A DNA stretch of 64,000 bases from Rhizorhabdus phycosphaerae (GTDB taxonomy: Bacteria > Pseudomonadota > Alphaproteobacteria > Sphingomonadales > Sphingomonadaceae), in NCBI RefSeq assembly GCF_011044255.1, contig NZ_CP049107.1:3345001-3409000 (forward strand), in the 5' to 3' direction. Within the stretch, counting starts at the first letter, position 1; the number at the start of each line of letters is the position of its first letter. The translations under genes and the position numbers were made by a program. Positions 41,661-49,985 of the stretch are shown piece by piece. The notes under the pieces are model-generated. The model made no database searches. It had not been told where the DNA came from and was given only the letters and a program-made list of their open reading frames with translations.

Positions 41661-42039
41661 GGGGCATACCTTCAAATCCGGTCATGTTGGTCGGGCCGAA
41701 GAAAGCCTTCATCGACACGACCTTGCCGGCCTCGTTGAACTGGAAAAGATCGATCACGTCGACCCGCATGCCGGGGTGGGCGAAGCCGACGTTGAACGCG
41801 AAGGCGGCGGTGTCGCCGGCAATGCGGACGGGTCCCTCGAGGTTGAGCTTGGGCTTGCCCTGCATCGAGGAGGTGTAGAAGGCGCGGATCGCGTCATGGC
41901 CGACATGCGGCGGGGTGCCGACGGGATCTTCCACGGTCGCGTTCTCCGCGAACAGGCCGACCACCATTTCGGGATCGCAGGCGTCGAACGCCGCGACATA
42001 GGTTTCGACCGCGCGGACCATATCTGCAGCATTGGGCAT
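41653..42039 (-). CDS. ksi: steroid delta5-isomerase (ketosteroid isomerase)
   Basis: A 128-residue protein matching bacterial ketosteroid isomerase over its whole length. The catalytic Tyr14 (ETYVAAF), base Asp38 (ATVEDPVG) and oxyanion Asp97 (DVIDLFQFN) fall at nearly the same positions as in the Comamonas enzyme (14, 38, 99), and the ending GKVVSMKAFFGPTN matches closely. The enzyme moves the 5,6 double bond of 3-keto-5-enes into conjugation at 4,5. Unlike the other SnoaL-fold proteins in this window, all three active-site residues are present. It lies between MaoC and thiolase genes, with a 1-base gap and an 8-base overlap. Confidence 0.9.
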   Translation of the reverse strand: MPNAADMVRAVETYVAAFDACDPEMVVGLFAENATVEDPVGTPPHVGHDAIRAFYTSSMQGKPKLNLEGPVRIAGDTAAFAFNVGFAHPGMRVDVIDLFQFNEAGKVVSMKAFFGPTNMTGFEGMPHA

Positions 42040-42040
42040 C

Positions 42041-42508
42041 TTAGCTCTCCGGATAATAGCGACTGATGGTGTCGACCGTGCAGGCCGGTTTTTCCGACCC
42101 TTCCAGTTCGATGGTAATCCGCACGATCGACTGGATCGAGCCCTTGATCTCCTCGACCTTCACGATTTCGCCGGTGCCGCGAATGCGCGAACCGACGGGC
42201 ACGGGGGCGAGGAAGCGGGTACGGTCCATGCCAACGTTCACGCCATGGCTGAACCGCTGGACCTCGATCAGCTGCGGCAGGAAGGCGTTGGCGAGGCTGA
42301 GCGTCAGATAGCCATGGGCGATCGTCTTGCCGAACGGGCCGGTGGCGGCGCGCTCGGGGTCGACATGGATCCACTGGCGATCCTCGGTCGCCTCGGCGAA
42401 CTGGTCGATGCGCGACTGTTCGATCACCAGCCAGGGGGTCGGGCCCAGCTGCGTTCCCTCGGCGCCGAGCAGGTCGCGCGGCGAGGCGAAGATGCGGGGG
42501 CCGGTCAT
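42041..42508 (-). CDS. MaoC-family hotdog enoyl-CoA hydratase
   Basis: A 155-residue single-hotdog MaoC protein. Hydratase-2 catalytic residues appear as Asp43 and His48 (EDRQWIHVD), followed by GPFGKTIAHGYLTLSL. It would hydrate a 2-enoyl-CoA to the 3-hydroxyacyl-CoA, a needed step after the acyl-CoA dehydrogenases. The ATG at 42508 overlaps the stop of IpdF (ATGA). An upstream open frame exists but lies inside ipdF. Confidence 0.85.
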   Translation of the reverse strand: MTGPRIFASPRDLLGAEGTQLGPTPWLVIEQSRIDQFAEATEDRQWIHVDPERAATGPFGKTIAHGYLTLSLANAFLPQLIEVQRFSHGVNVGMDRTRFLAPVPVGSRIRGTGEIVKVEEIKGSIQSIVRITIELEGSEKPACTVDTISRYYPES

Positions 42509-43287
42509 GCGTGCTGGCTCGACACCGACAGGACTTCGCCGGTCATGTAGCTCGACAGGTCGGAGGCGAGGAAGATCATCACATTCGCCACTTCCCACAC
42601 TTCAGCGGGGCGGCCGAAGGCCTCGCGCTTCGACAGTTCGGCGAGCAGCTCGTCGGTGGTGACCTTGGCGAGGAAGGCGTGCATCGCGATCGACGGGGCG
42701 ACCGCGTTGATCCGGACGCCATGCTGCGCCGCCTCGATCGCCGAGCAGCGGGTGAAGGCCATTACCCCGGCCTTGGCGGCGGCATAATGCGACTGGCCCT
42801 CCTGCGCGCGCCAGCCGAGCACCGAGGCGTTGTTGACGATCGCGCCCTGGCCGCGCTCGTACATGTGGGGCAGGAAGGCGCGGCTCATGCGCATCACCGA
42901 CGTCAGGGTGACGTCGATGATGCGGCTCCACTCGTCATCCTTCATGTCGACGACGCTGGCGGTGCCGCCCAGGCCGGCATTGTTGATCAGCACGTCGACA
43001 TGACCGAGTTCGGCCAATGCGGCATCGCGCAGGGCGAGCACGTCCTCCTCGCGGGTCACGTCGCACAGCTTGACCGCCGGGCGGGTGCCGGTCGCTTCGG
43101 CGATCCGGTCGGCGGCCTCGTTCAGGCGGCGCTCGTGAAAGTCGCTCATCAGCACGGTGGCGCCCTCTTCCGACGCGCGCTTGGCGGCAGAAAAGCCGAT
43201 GCCGGTACCGGCGGCGGCGGTGACCACGACGGTCTTCCCGGCCAGAAGATTGCGACCGGGCGGATAGGGGGGAACGGTACGGCTCAT
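42505..43287 (-). CDS. ipdF: IpdF-like 5-hydroxy-HIP-CoA dehydrogenase (SDR)
   Basis: A 260-residue SDR that, from remembered mycobacterial sequence, follows IpdF (Rv3559c) closely: VVVTAAAGTGIG cofactor loop, SDFHERRL, LINNAGLGG, NNASVLGWRAQEGQSHYAAAK with catalytic Ser/Tyr/Lys, TRCSAIEAA, and the ending SSYMTGEVLSVSSQH. IpdF oxidises the 5-hydroxyl of the methylhexahydroindane-dione propionyl-CoA (HIP-CoA) intermediate. The ATG at 43287 overlaps the upstream acyl-CoA dehydrogenase (ATGA). One of the strongest markers for C/D-ring degradation here. Confidence 0.88.
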   Translation of the reverse strand: MSRTVPPYPPGRNLLAGKTVVVTAAAGTGIGFSAAKRASEEGATVLMSDFHERRLNEAADRIAEATGTRPAVKLCDVTREEDVLALRDAALAELGHVDVLINNAGLGGTASVVDMKDDEWSRIIDVTLTSVMRMSRAFLPHMYERGQGAIVNNASVLGWRAQEGQSHYAAAKAGVMAFTRCSAIEAAQHGVRINAVAPSIAMHAFLAKVTTDELLAELSKREAFGRPAEVWEVANVMIFLASDLSSYMTGEVLSVSSQHA

Positions 43288-44402
43288 GCGGCAACCTCGT
43301 CGATGATGGCGCGCGCGATGGCGTCGCGATGCTCGTCGATCCGATCGAGCAACGTCGCCGAAGACCGGGCGCGTTTGAAGAATAGATGGGCGTGATGTTC
43401 CCAAGTGTAACCGATGCCGCCGTGCAGCTGGATGCCGTCGGCGGCGCAGCGCAGATAGGCGTCGCTGCAATAGGCGCGCGCACCATGCGCGGCCTTGGCG
43501 AAATCCTCGCCATCCGCGATCGCACGCGCGGCCCAGTCGGCGGCCGAACGAGCGCTGTCGACCAGCAGCTTCATATCGGCCATGCGATGCTTCATCGCCT
43601 GAAAGGAGCCGATCAGGCGACCGAACTGAACGCGCTGCATCGAATAGGCGACCGTCTCGTCGAGCGTGCGCGCGGCCCCGCCGACCTGTTCGGACGCCAG
43701 CAGGCCCGCTGCGGCGGTCCAGGCTTCGCGTAGCGCGGGGCCGGCATCGGCGACGAATTCGCCTTCCGCCAGTTCGACGCCATCGAAGCGGATGACCGCC
43801 ATCGGGCGGGTCAGGTCGAGCGACACGACGCGCTCGACGGTGACGCCAGCGCGATCTGCAGGGATCGCGGCGAGGCCGACATCGTCCCAGCCATTGCCCC
43901 CGCCGGTTGCCACGATCAGGATCGAGGCTCCGTGGCCGAAAGAGACATAATGGGCTTCGCCGTTCAGCCTTCCATCAACGATGCGCGGGCCGATGCCGTG
44001 GGGCAGTGCGCCGCCGCGCGCGTCGCGCAGCGCCAGGGTCGCGACCTCGCCACTGGCGATCCGACCAAGCAATTCCTGGCGCTTTCCGGCCGGAAAGGCG
44101 CGAGCGATGGTGCCGCCCGCGAGGACGACACTCTCGAACCAGGGAATGGGAGCGAGCGTGCGGCCGAGCTCTTCGAGGATCAGTGCCTGTTCGATCGCGC
44201 CCAGGCCGATGCCGCCATCCTCCTCGGCGATGCCGAGGCCTGCGAAACCGAGCTCCTGCGCGAAGCCCAGCCAGAGCTCCTCGTCCCAGCCGGCGTCGCT
44301 GTCGATCGTCTTGCGCAGTCGCTCGAAATCGGCGCGGTCGGCGAGATAGTCGCGCGCGGCCTCACGAATGGCGATCTGGTCGTCGGTGAGCGTCAGAGCC
44401 AT
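43284..44402 (-). CDS. acyl-CoA dehydrogenase (steroid-type FadE)
   Basis: A 372-residue acyl-CoA dehydrogenase family protein: LGFAGLGIAEEDGGIGLGAIEQALILEELG, C-terminal QFGRLIGSFQAMKHRMADM and GIQLHGGIGYTWEHHAHLFFKRA. It lacks the GTNEIQR ending and resembles the subunits that form alpha2-beta2 heterotetramers in actinobacterial sterol degradation. Its likely partner is one of the two FadE proteins further upstream in the operon. The stop overlaps the ipdF start (ATGA), and its ATG overlaps the SDR stop by one base. Substrate could be an opened C/D-ring CoA thioester. Confidence 0.82.
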   Translation of the reverse strand: MALTLTDDQIAIREAARDYLADRADFERLRKTIDSDAGWDEELWLGFAQELGFAGLGIAEEDGGIGLGAIEQALILEELGRTLAPIPWFESVVLAGGTIARAFPAGKRQELLGRIASGEVATLALRDARGGALPHGIGPRIVDGRLNGEAHYVSFGHGASILIVATGGGNGWDDVGLAAIPADRAGVTVERVVSLDLTRPMAVIRFDGVELAEGEFVADAGPALREAWTAAAGLLASEQVGGAARTLDETVAYSMQRVQFGRLIGSFQAMKHRMADMKLLVDSARSAADWAARAIADGEDFAKAAHGARAYCSDAYLRCAADGIQLHGGIGYTWEHHAHLFFKRARSSATLLDRIDEHRDAIARAIIDEVAA

Positions 44403-45316
44403 CAGCCTGCTCCGTAGACGGGCTTGGCGGGCGCGCGGCCCGCGACGAGGGCTTCGACGACGGCGCCAACCTCATCGGCGCGCAGCGCGCGGCCCGGATC
44501 GGCCGAAGTCGGTCCGTCGGTCCAGCCCTGGGCGATGCGGATCGTGCCGCCGAATGGCTCGAACACCTGCCCGGTGACGCCAGCGGACGCTTCGCTCGCC
44601 AGCCAGGCGACGAGCGGCGCGGTGTTCTCGGGTGCGTAGGGGTCGAAGGCCGCTTCCTGCATCGACGTCATCGTGTCGGCGAAGGCCGTCATCGTCATGC
44701 GGGTGCGGGCATTGGGGGCCAGCGCATTGGCGGTGATGCCATAGCGCGCCAGTTCGGTCGCCTGGACCAGCGTCAGCGTGGCGATCCCGGCCTTGGCCGC
44801 CGAATAGGCGCTTTGCCCGACGCTGCCCTGCAGGCCCGCTCCAGAAGTGGTGTTGACGATCCGCGCCGAAACCGGACGACCCGCCTTTTGTTCGGCGCGC
44901 CAGTGATCGACCGCATGGCGGCTGAGGCAGAAATGGCCGCGCAGATGGACGCGGGTGACCGCGTCCCACTCCTCGGGCGTCGCCGAGACGAACATGCGGT
45001 CGCGGACGAAGCCCGCATTGTTGACGACCGCATGGAGTGCGCCGAAGGCGTCGATCGCCTTGCGGACGGTCTCGCGCGTCGCTTCCCAGTCGGCGACGTC
45101 GGCGGTGTCGGCGATCGCCTCGCCGCCGGCCGCCCGGATCTCATCGACCACCTTTTCGGCGGCACCTTTCGACTCGCCCGCTTCACCATGGGTTCCGACG
45201 CCGAGGTCGTTGACGACAACCTTGGCGCCTTCGGCGGCAAGGCCCAGCGCATAGGCGCGGCCCAGCCCGCCTCCGGCGCCGGTGACGATCACCACCCGTC
45301 CTTCGCAAATACCCAT
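44402..45316 (-). CDS. 17-beta-HSD4-type SDR (steroid beta-oxidation)
   Basis: A 304-residue SDR of the multifunctional-enzyme-2/17-beta-HSD4 group, longer than classical SDRs: GAGGGLGRA loop, VVVNDLGVGTHGE, NNAGFVRDRMF, TTSGAGLQGSVGQSAYSAAK catalytic block, NALAPNARTRMT and a C-terminal extension GRALRADEVGAVVEAL. A similar protein (Rv3548c) lies in the mycobacterial KstR2 region. It probably oxidises a 3-hydroxyacyl-CoA. The ATG at 45316 is preceded by GAGAGGAAGACG; the 13-base gap separates it from the hexapeptide protein gene. Confidence 0.84.
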   Translation of the reverse strand: MGICEGRVVIVTGAGGGLGRAYALGLAAEGAKVVVNDLGVGTHGEAGESKGAAEKVVDEIRAAGGEAIADTADVADWEATRETVRKAIDAFGALHAVVNNAGFVRDRMFVSATPEEWDAVTRVHLRGHFCLSRHAVDHWRAEQKAGRPVSARIVNTTSGAGLQGSVGQSAYSAAKAGIATLTLVQATELARYGITANALAPNARTRMTMTAFADTMTSMQEAAFDPYAPENTAPLVAWLASEASAGVTGQVFEPFGGTIRIAQGWTDGPTSADPGRALRADEVGAVVEALVAGRAPAKPVYGAG

Positions 45317-45329
45317 TAGCGTCTTCCTC

Positions 45330-45929
45330 TCAATTGGCGCGCGACAGGCGCACGGCCCGGGCACCGCCCGCAGGGCGGCGACGATCCGGCTCGGGCGCCG
45401 TCAGCGCTTCGCATTCATGTAGTTCGGCGAGCGAACGGCGGGCGAGGCGGACATATTCGCCGTCGTCCTCCATCCGCCACATCACCTTGTCGGCGTCGAT
45501 CGTCCGCACGGCCTGCGCGGGGTTGCCCGCCAGCAGCGTGCGTTGCGGCGCGCGCATCCCCGATTTCACGAGACTGAGCGCCGCGACGAGGCACTCGTCG
45601 CCGATCTCCGCCCCGTCGAGGACGACTGCGTTCATGCCCACCAGCACATGGCGACCCAGCGTGCAGCCGTGCAGGATCGCACCATGCGCGACGGTACAGC
45701 CATAGCCGACGATGCAATCGGTCTCGGCCGAGCTGTGCAGCGTGGCATTGTCCTGGATCGAGGCGTTGCCTTCGACCAGGATGCGTCCGAAATCCCCGCG
45801 TAGCGACGCACCCGGGCCGATATAGCAGCCCGGGCCGACGATCACGTCGCCGATCAGCGACGCGGTGGGATGCAGGAAGGCGCCGGGGTCGACCACCGGC
45901 ACCGATCCCTCGAACGCATAGACCGGCAT
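45330..45929 (-). CDS. PaaY-like hexapeptide-repeat (gamma-carbonic anhydrase family) protein
   Basis: A 199-residue left-handed beta-helix protein: repeats such as PTASLIGDVIVGPGCYIGPGAS, then NATLHSSAE, VAHGAILHGCTLGR and GMNAVVLDGAEIGDECLV. The His residues in LHS and AHGAILH are placed like the zinc ligands of gamma-carbonic anhydrases, and the overall plan follows PaaY. PaaY removes CoA from dead-end phenylacetate intermediates, so a CoA-recycling thioesterase role in this operon is a reasonable inference. The ATG at 45929 overlaps the thiolase stop by one base. Confidence 0.78.
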   Translation of the reverse strand: MPVYAFEGSVPVVDPGAFLHPTASLIGDVIVGPGCYIGPGASLRGDFGRILVEGNASIQDNATLHSSAETDCIVGYGCTVAHGAILHGCTLGRHVLVGMNAVVLDGAEIGDECLVAALSLVKSGMRAPQRTLLAGNPAQAVRTIDADKVMWRMEDDGEYVRLARRSLAELHECEALTAPEPDRRRPAGGARAVRLSRAN

Positions 45930-47083
45930 CACCCCAGCCGTTCGATGATGGTGACGTTGGCGAGACCGCCGCCCTCGCACATCGTCTGCAGGCCATAGCG
46001 GCCGCCGCGGCGTTCGAGTTCGTACAGCAGCGTCGTCATCAGCTTTGCGCCCGTCGCGCCGAGCGGATGTCCGAGCGCAATCGCGCCGCCATTGACGTTC
46101 ACCTTCGACAGGTCGGCGCCGAGATCCTTGGCCCAGGCCAGAGCGACGCTGGCGAAGGCCTCGTTGATCTCGACCAGGTCGATGTCCGACAGCTTCAGGC
46201 CGGTCTTTTGCAGCGCATGGCGCGTGGCGGGGATTGGTGCGGTCAGCATCATGATCGGGTTGTCGCCACGTACCGTCAGATGATGGATGCGCGCGCGCGG
46301 CTTCAGGCCATGGTCCTTCACCGCTTGCTCGCTCGCGATCAGCACGGCGGCGGCGGCATCGGCGATCTGGCTCGACACGCCGGCGGTGATCCGCCCGCCC
46401 TCGCGAACCGGCTTGAGGTTCGCCAGCCCCGCGAGCGTCGTGCCGCGGCGCACCGTTTCGTCGGCCGCGAAGCCGTCGACTGCGACGATCTCGGCCGCAA
46501 AGCGACCGCTGTCGATCGCCTCCTCGGCGCGGCGGTTGCTCTCGGCGGCGAAGACTTCCATGTCCTCGCGGCTGATGTCCCACTGCTCCGCGATCTTCTC
46601 GGCGGCGTAGATCTGGTTGACCTCTTCCTTGCCATAGCGCGCGGCCCAGGCAGGCGAGGTGGAGAAGGGGGTCTCGAAACCGAAGGCTTGTCCGGCGATC
46701 ATCGCGGCGGAGATCGGGATCGCGTTCATGTTCTGGACGCCGCCCGCGACGATCAGGTCCTGCGTGCCCGACATCACGGCCTGCGCCGCGAAGTGGATCG
46801 CCTGTTGCGACGAGCCGCACTGCCGGTCGATCGTGACACCCGGCACCGCCTCGGGATAGCCGGCGGCGAGCCAGCAGCTGCGGCCCATATTGCCCGCCTG
46901 CGGACCGATCGCGTCGACGCAGCCCCAGATCACGTCGTCGACCGCGTTCGGATCGATACCGGTTCGCTTGACGATCTCCTGGATCGGGATCGCGCCCAGA
47001 TCGGCCGGATGCCAGCCGGCGAGCGTGCCCTTCTTCTTGCCGGTCGGGGTCCGGATCGCATCGACGATATAGGCTTCAGCCAT
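45929..47083 (-). CDS. fadA6: FadA6-like steroid thiolase
   Basis: A 384-residue thiolase with nucleophile Cys89 (TIDRQCGSSQQ), [71 protein letters not shown] and MCEGGGLANVTIIERL. By memory this agrees with mycobacterial FadA6 (Rv3556c) more than with generic thiolases. FadA6 performs the last thiolysis in C/D-ring degradation. Note Glu (MCEGGG) after the second Cys, as in FadA6. It overlaps the downstream PaaY-like gene by one base and the upstream FadE by eight. Confidence 0.86.
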   Translation of the reverse strand: MAEAYIVDAIRTPTGKKKGTLAGWHPADLGAIPIQEIVKRTGIDPNAVDDVIWGCVDAIGPQAGNMGRSCWLAAGYPEAVPGVTIDRQCGSSQQAIHFAAQAVMSGTQDLIVAGGVQNMNAIPISAAMIAGQAFGFETPFSTSPAWAARYGKEEVNQIYAAEKIAEQWDISREDMEVFAAESNRRAEEAIDSGRFAAEIVAVDGFAADETVRRGTTLAGLANLKPVREGGRITAGVSSQIADAAAAVLIASEQAVKDHGLKPRARIHHLTVRGDNPIMMLTAPIPATRHALQKTGLKLSDIDLVEINEAFASVALAWAKDLGADLSKVNVNGGAIALGHPLGATGAKLMTTLLYELERRGGRYGLQTMCEGGGLANVTIIERLG

Positions 47084-48062
47084 GGTGCAGCTCGCTTTCG
47101 AAAGTCGTGTCGGGCCCGATCGTCATGCCGCCGTCGACCACGGCAGCCTCGATCCGGCGCTGGTGGAAGGCACGATCGCCCCAGGCTCCGGCCAGCGCCC
47201 AGCAGCGCTTCATCCAGAAGTGGAGATCGACCTCATAGGTATAGCCCATCGCGCCATGGACCTGGATCGCGGTCTCGGCGCTCAGCATCGCCGCATCGGT
47301 CGCGGCGACCTTGGCGTGGCTGACATGGATGGGGGTACGGGCATGATCGTTCTGCGCAGCGAAGGCTGCGCGCAGGACGACCGGGCGGGCAAACTCCAGC
47401 TTGACCGCGACGGTCGCCAGATGATGCTTGATCGCCTGGAACTGGCCGATCTGCTGCCCGAACTGTTCGCGCGTCTTGGCATAATCGGTAGCGAGTTCGA
47501 GCATGCGCTCGGCCGCGCCGATCAGCTGTGCGGCCGCGATCAGCGCGGCGCGATCGAGCAGGCGATCATCTTCCGCGACGGGCGTGGCCGCGAAGAGCCT
47601 GCGAAGCGGATCGACCGTCTCGACCGATTGCCCGGCGTCGGGAGCCGGCCTGGCGATACCGCCCGCATAGAGCAGACCGGCCTGGTCGAGGTCGGCGATC
47701 CACGGATTGATCGGATGGCCGAGCGCCACCTTGAGCGTACCGGCGGCGACATCGGCCTGCTGCGCTTCGTCGAGCAGCGGCGCGGCGACAAGCGCTGTGT
47801 CCGCAAGCGGCTCGGAGACATTGGCGCGCCCGAGCTCGATCGCGATCAGCGCCGCTTCGACCAGCCCCATGCCGAGGCCGCCCTGTGTTTCGGGAACCAG
47901 CAGCCCGGTCAGGCCCATGCCGACGAGGCCATCCCAGATGGCGGCGTCGCGATTGCCTTCGGCGTCGAGGCGGCGAAGCACCTCGGGGCCATGCTCACCG
48001 CTCAGATAGTCGCGGATGGCTTCGCGGAGGTCGATCTGGTCCTGGGTAAGACGGAAATCCAT
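47076..48062 (-). CDS. short acyl-CoA dehydrogenase (FadE32/33-like subunit)
   Basis: A 328-residue, shorter-than-usual acyl-CoA dehydrogenase: GLTGLLVPETQGGLGMGLVEAALIAIELG, KTREQFGQQIGQFQAIKHHLA, and ETAIQVHGAMGYTYEVDLHFWMKR. The middle beta-domain is abbreviated and the YAGTNEIQR ending is missing. This size is typical of FadE32/FadE33, one subunit type of the heterotetrameric steroid acyl-CoA dehydrogenases. The next upstream gene encodes a full-length member that may be its partner. It overlaps the FadA6-like gene by 8 bases. Confidence 0.8.
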   Translation of the reverse strand: MDFRLTQDQIDLREAIRDYLSGEHGPEVLRRLDAEGNRDAAIWDGLVGMGLTGLLVPETQGGLGMGLVEAALIAIELGRANVSEPLADTALVAAPLLDEAQQADVAAGTLKVALGHPINPWIADLDQAGLLYAGGIARPAPDAGQSVETVDPLRRLFAATPVAEDDRLLDRAALIAAAQLIGAAERMLELATDYAKTREQFGQQIGQFQAIKHHLATVAVKLEFARPVVLRAAFAAQNDHARTPIHVSHAKVAATDAAMLSAETAIQVHGAMGYTYEVDLHFWMKRCWALAGAWGDRAFHQRRIEAAVVDGGMTIGPDTTFESELHHG

Positions 48063-48075
48063 GTGGCCGTCCCCC

Positions 48076-49227
48076 TCAGCGCGGCAGGCCGAGCAGGCGC
48101 TCGGCGATGATGTTGCGCTGGATCTCGTTCGATCCCGCGTAGATCGGACCGGATAGCGAGAAGATATAGCCCTCCAGCCAGCTATTCTCGCTGCCGTCGG
48201 CGAGCGAACGCAGTTCGGCCCCCGCGCCGAGCAGGCTCATCGCCGCGCGGTGCGCGGCCCGGTCGAGCTCCGACCAGAAGATCTTGTTGAGGCTGGCCTC
48301 GGCGCCGATATGGCCGCCGGCCATCACTGTCGCCGCGACCGAATAGGTGTTGAGCGCATAGGCCTCGGCATCCTGCCAGGCCTGCAATACCGCCTCGCGC
48401 GCCTGGGGCGACGCCGTATCGCGGTGCTGGCGATAGAGTTCGACCAGCCGCTTTGCCATCGCCTGGAAGCGGGCGGGCGAGCGCAGCATGAGGCCGCGTT
48501 CGAAGCCGGCCGTCGCCATCGCGACGTTCCAGCCCTCGCCCTCGCCCGCGATGCGGTTCGCGACGGGGACGCGGACCTCGTCGAAGAACAGCTCCGCGAA
48601 GCCCGGCTCGCCGTGAAGCTGGCGGATCGGGCGCCGGGTGACGCCCGGGCTGTTGAGGTCGAACAGGATGAAGGACAGGCCTTTGTGCCGCTTCGAATCC
48701 GGTTCAGTCCGGAACAGGCCGAAGCCCCAGTCGGCGAAGGAGGCGCGGCTCGACCAGGTCTTCTGCCCGGTGACGACATAATGGTCGCCATCGCGCACCG
48801 CGACGGTGCGGATCGCCGCCATGTCGGACCCGGCATTGGGCTCGGACCAGGCCTGCGCCCACATCAGCTCGCCCTTTGCCATCGGCGTCAGGAAGCGGGC
48901 CTTCTGCTCGTCGGTACCATATTCCATGATGGTCGGGCCGAGCAGGAAGATGCCGTTCTGGTTCGCGCGCAGCGGTGCGCCAGCGCCCCAATATTCCTCT
49001 TCGAAGATGAGCCAGCGGATCAGGTCGAGGCCGCGCCCGCCATAGGCTTCGGGCCAGGTGACCATGCCCCAGTTGCCCGAGGCGAGCTTGCGCTCCCACT
49101 CGACATGCTGGTCATAGCCTTCGCGGCCCTCGAGCGTCTTGAGCGGCTGCGCGGGGACATTGGCCCGCATCCAGTCGCGGACTTCGGCGCGGAACGCCTG
49201 TTGTTCGGTCGTGTAGTTCAGGTCCAT
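48076..49227 (-). CDS. acyl-CoA dehydrogenase (FadE30-like)
   Basis: A 383-residue acyl-CoA dehydrogenase: NWGMVTWPEAYGGRGLDL, AQAWSEPNAGSDMAAIRT, QKTWSSRASFADWGFGLF, LHGEPGFAELFFDEV and ending GPIYAGSNEIQRNIIAERLLGLPR with the usual FAD-dimer contact. Full-length and probably the catalytic partner of the short FadE downstream (13-base gap). In mycobacteria a FadE30 of this type dehydrogenates HIP-CoA. The ATG at 49227 lies 2 bases after the EchA20-like stop; open frame upstream belongs to that gene's shadow. Confidence 0.84.
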   Translation of the reverse strand: MDLNYTTEQQAFRAEVRDWMRANVPAQPLKTLEGREGYDQHVEWERKLASGNWGMVTWPEAYGGRGLDLIRWLIFEEEYWGAGAPLRANQNGIFLLGPTIMEYGTDEQKARFLTPMAKGELMWAQAWSEPNAGSDMAAIRTVAVRDGDHYVVTGQKTWSSRASFADWGFGLFRTEPDSKRHKGLSFILFDLNSPGVTRRPIRQLHGEPGFAELFFDEVRVPVANRIAGEGEGWNVAMATAGFERGLMLRSPARFQAMAKRLVELYRQHRDTASPQAREAVLQAWQDAEAYALNTYSVAATVMAGGHIGAEASLNKIFWSELDRAAHRAAMSLLGAGAELRSLADGSENSWLEGYIFSLSGPIYAGSNEIQRNIIAERLLGLPR

Positions 49228-49229
49228 GG

Positions 49230-49985
49230 TCAGAAGGTCGCCGCCTTGCCGGTCTCGACGAAGGCGTCGCGCGCCTTCTGCGAGTCCTCGTGCATGTACA
49301 TTTCCAGGGTGAAGCCCTGCTCGAAGCGATAGCCATGGTCGACGTCGCGCGGCTCGAGGCCGTTGAGCGCTTCCTTGGCGATCACCAGTGCCTTGCGGCT
49401 CTTCGATGCGATGACGGTGCAGAAGGCCCGAGCCTCCTCGACCAGTGCCTCGCGCGGCACCACCTTTTCCACCGCGCCCAGGCGGTGCATCTCGGCGGCG
49501 GGGATGTTGCCGCCGGTGAAGAAGGCCGCGCGCACCTTGTGCAGCGGCAGCATGCGCGACAGATGGCTGGCGCCGCCCATCGCGCCGCGATCCACTTCGG
49601 GCAGCGAAAAATAGGCGTCCTCGGCGGCGAAAATCGTGTCCGACGCGCCGCAAATTCCGATGCCGCCGCCGATCACGAATTTGTGGACGGCAACCACGAC
49701 CGGCACCTCGCAGTCGCGGACCGCCTTGAAGGTCAGGTAATTGCCCCGGTTGAGGACCGTGATCCGCTCGGGATGGGCCTGCATCTCCTTGATGTCGACG
49801 CCGCCGCAAAAGCCGCGCGCGGTTTCGGCGGCGCGGATCAGCACCACATTGACCTCGGGATTGCGACCGGCCTCTGTCACCATCGCGGGGATGCTGTTCC
49901 AGGTCGTGCTGTCGAAGGCGTTCACCGGGGGAACGTCGAAGACGATCTCGGCGATGCGATCCTTGATGGTGGTCGTGATCGGCAT
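49230..49985 (-). CDS. echA20: EchA20-like ring-D hydrolase (crotonase family)
   Basis: A 251-residue crotonase-fold protein: PPVNAFDSTTW, FCGGVDIKEMQAHPE, GGGIGICGASDTIFA, LPEVDRGAMGGASHLSRMLP, AKEALNGLEPRDV and YRFEQGFTLEMY. From memory these blocks match mycobacterial EchA20 (Rv3550), which opens ring D of the HIEC-CoA intermediate hydrolytically rather than hydrating a double bond. The stop is 2 bases before the FadE30-like start, and the ATG overlaps the IpdC stop by one base. Linkage to ipdABC as in actinobacteria supports the name. Confidence 0.86.
   Translation of the reverse strand: MPITTTIKDRIAEIVFDVPPVNAFDSTTWNSIPAMVTEAGRNPEVNVVLIRAAETARGFCGGVDIKEMQAHPERITVLNRGNYLTFKAVRDCEVPVVVAVHKFVIGGGIGICGASDTIFAAEDAYFSLPEVDRGAMGGASHLSRMLPLHKVRAAFFTGGNIPAAEMHRLGAVEKVVPREALVEEARAFCTVIASKSRKALVIAKEALNGLEPRDVDHGYRFEQGFTLEMYMHEDSQKARDAFVETGKAATF

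Noticed and set aside
45330-46820. A long hexapeptide protein of 496 residues
   Set aside because: The first about 300 residues are a shadow frame of the FadA6-like gene; the domain begins at ATG 45929.
48076-49809. A 577-residue fusion of an enoyl hydratase-like part and acyl-CoA dehydrogenase
   Set aside because: The N-terminal 190 residues are an out-of-frame reading of the EchA20-like gene; a normal ATG at 49227 starts the dehydrogenase.
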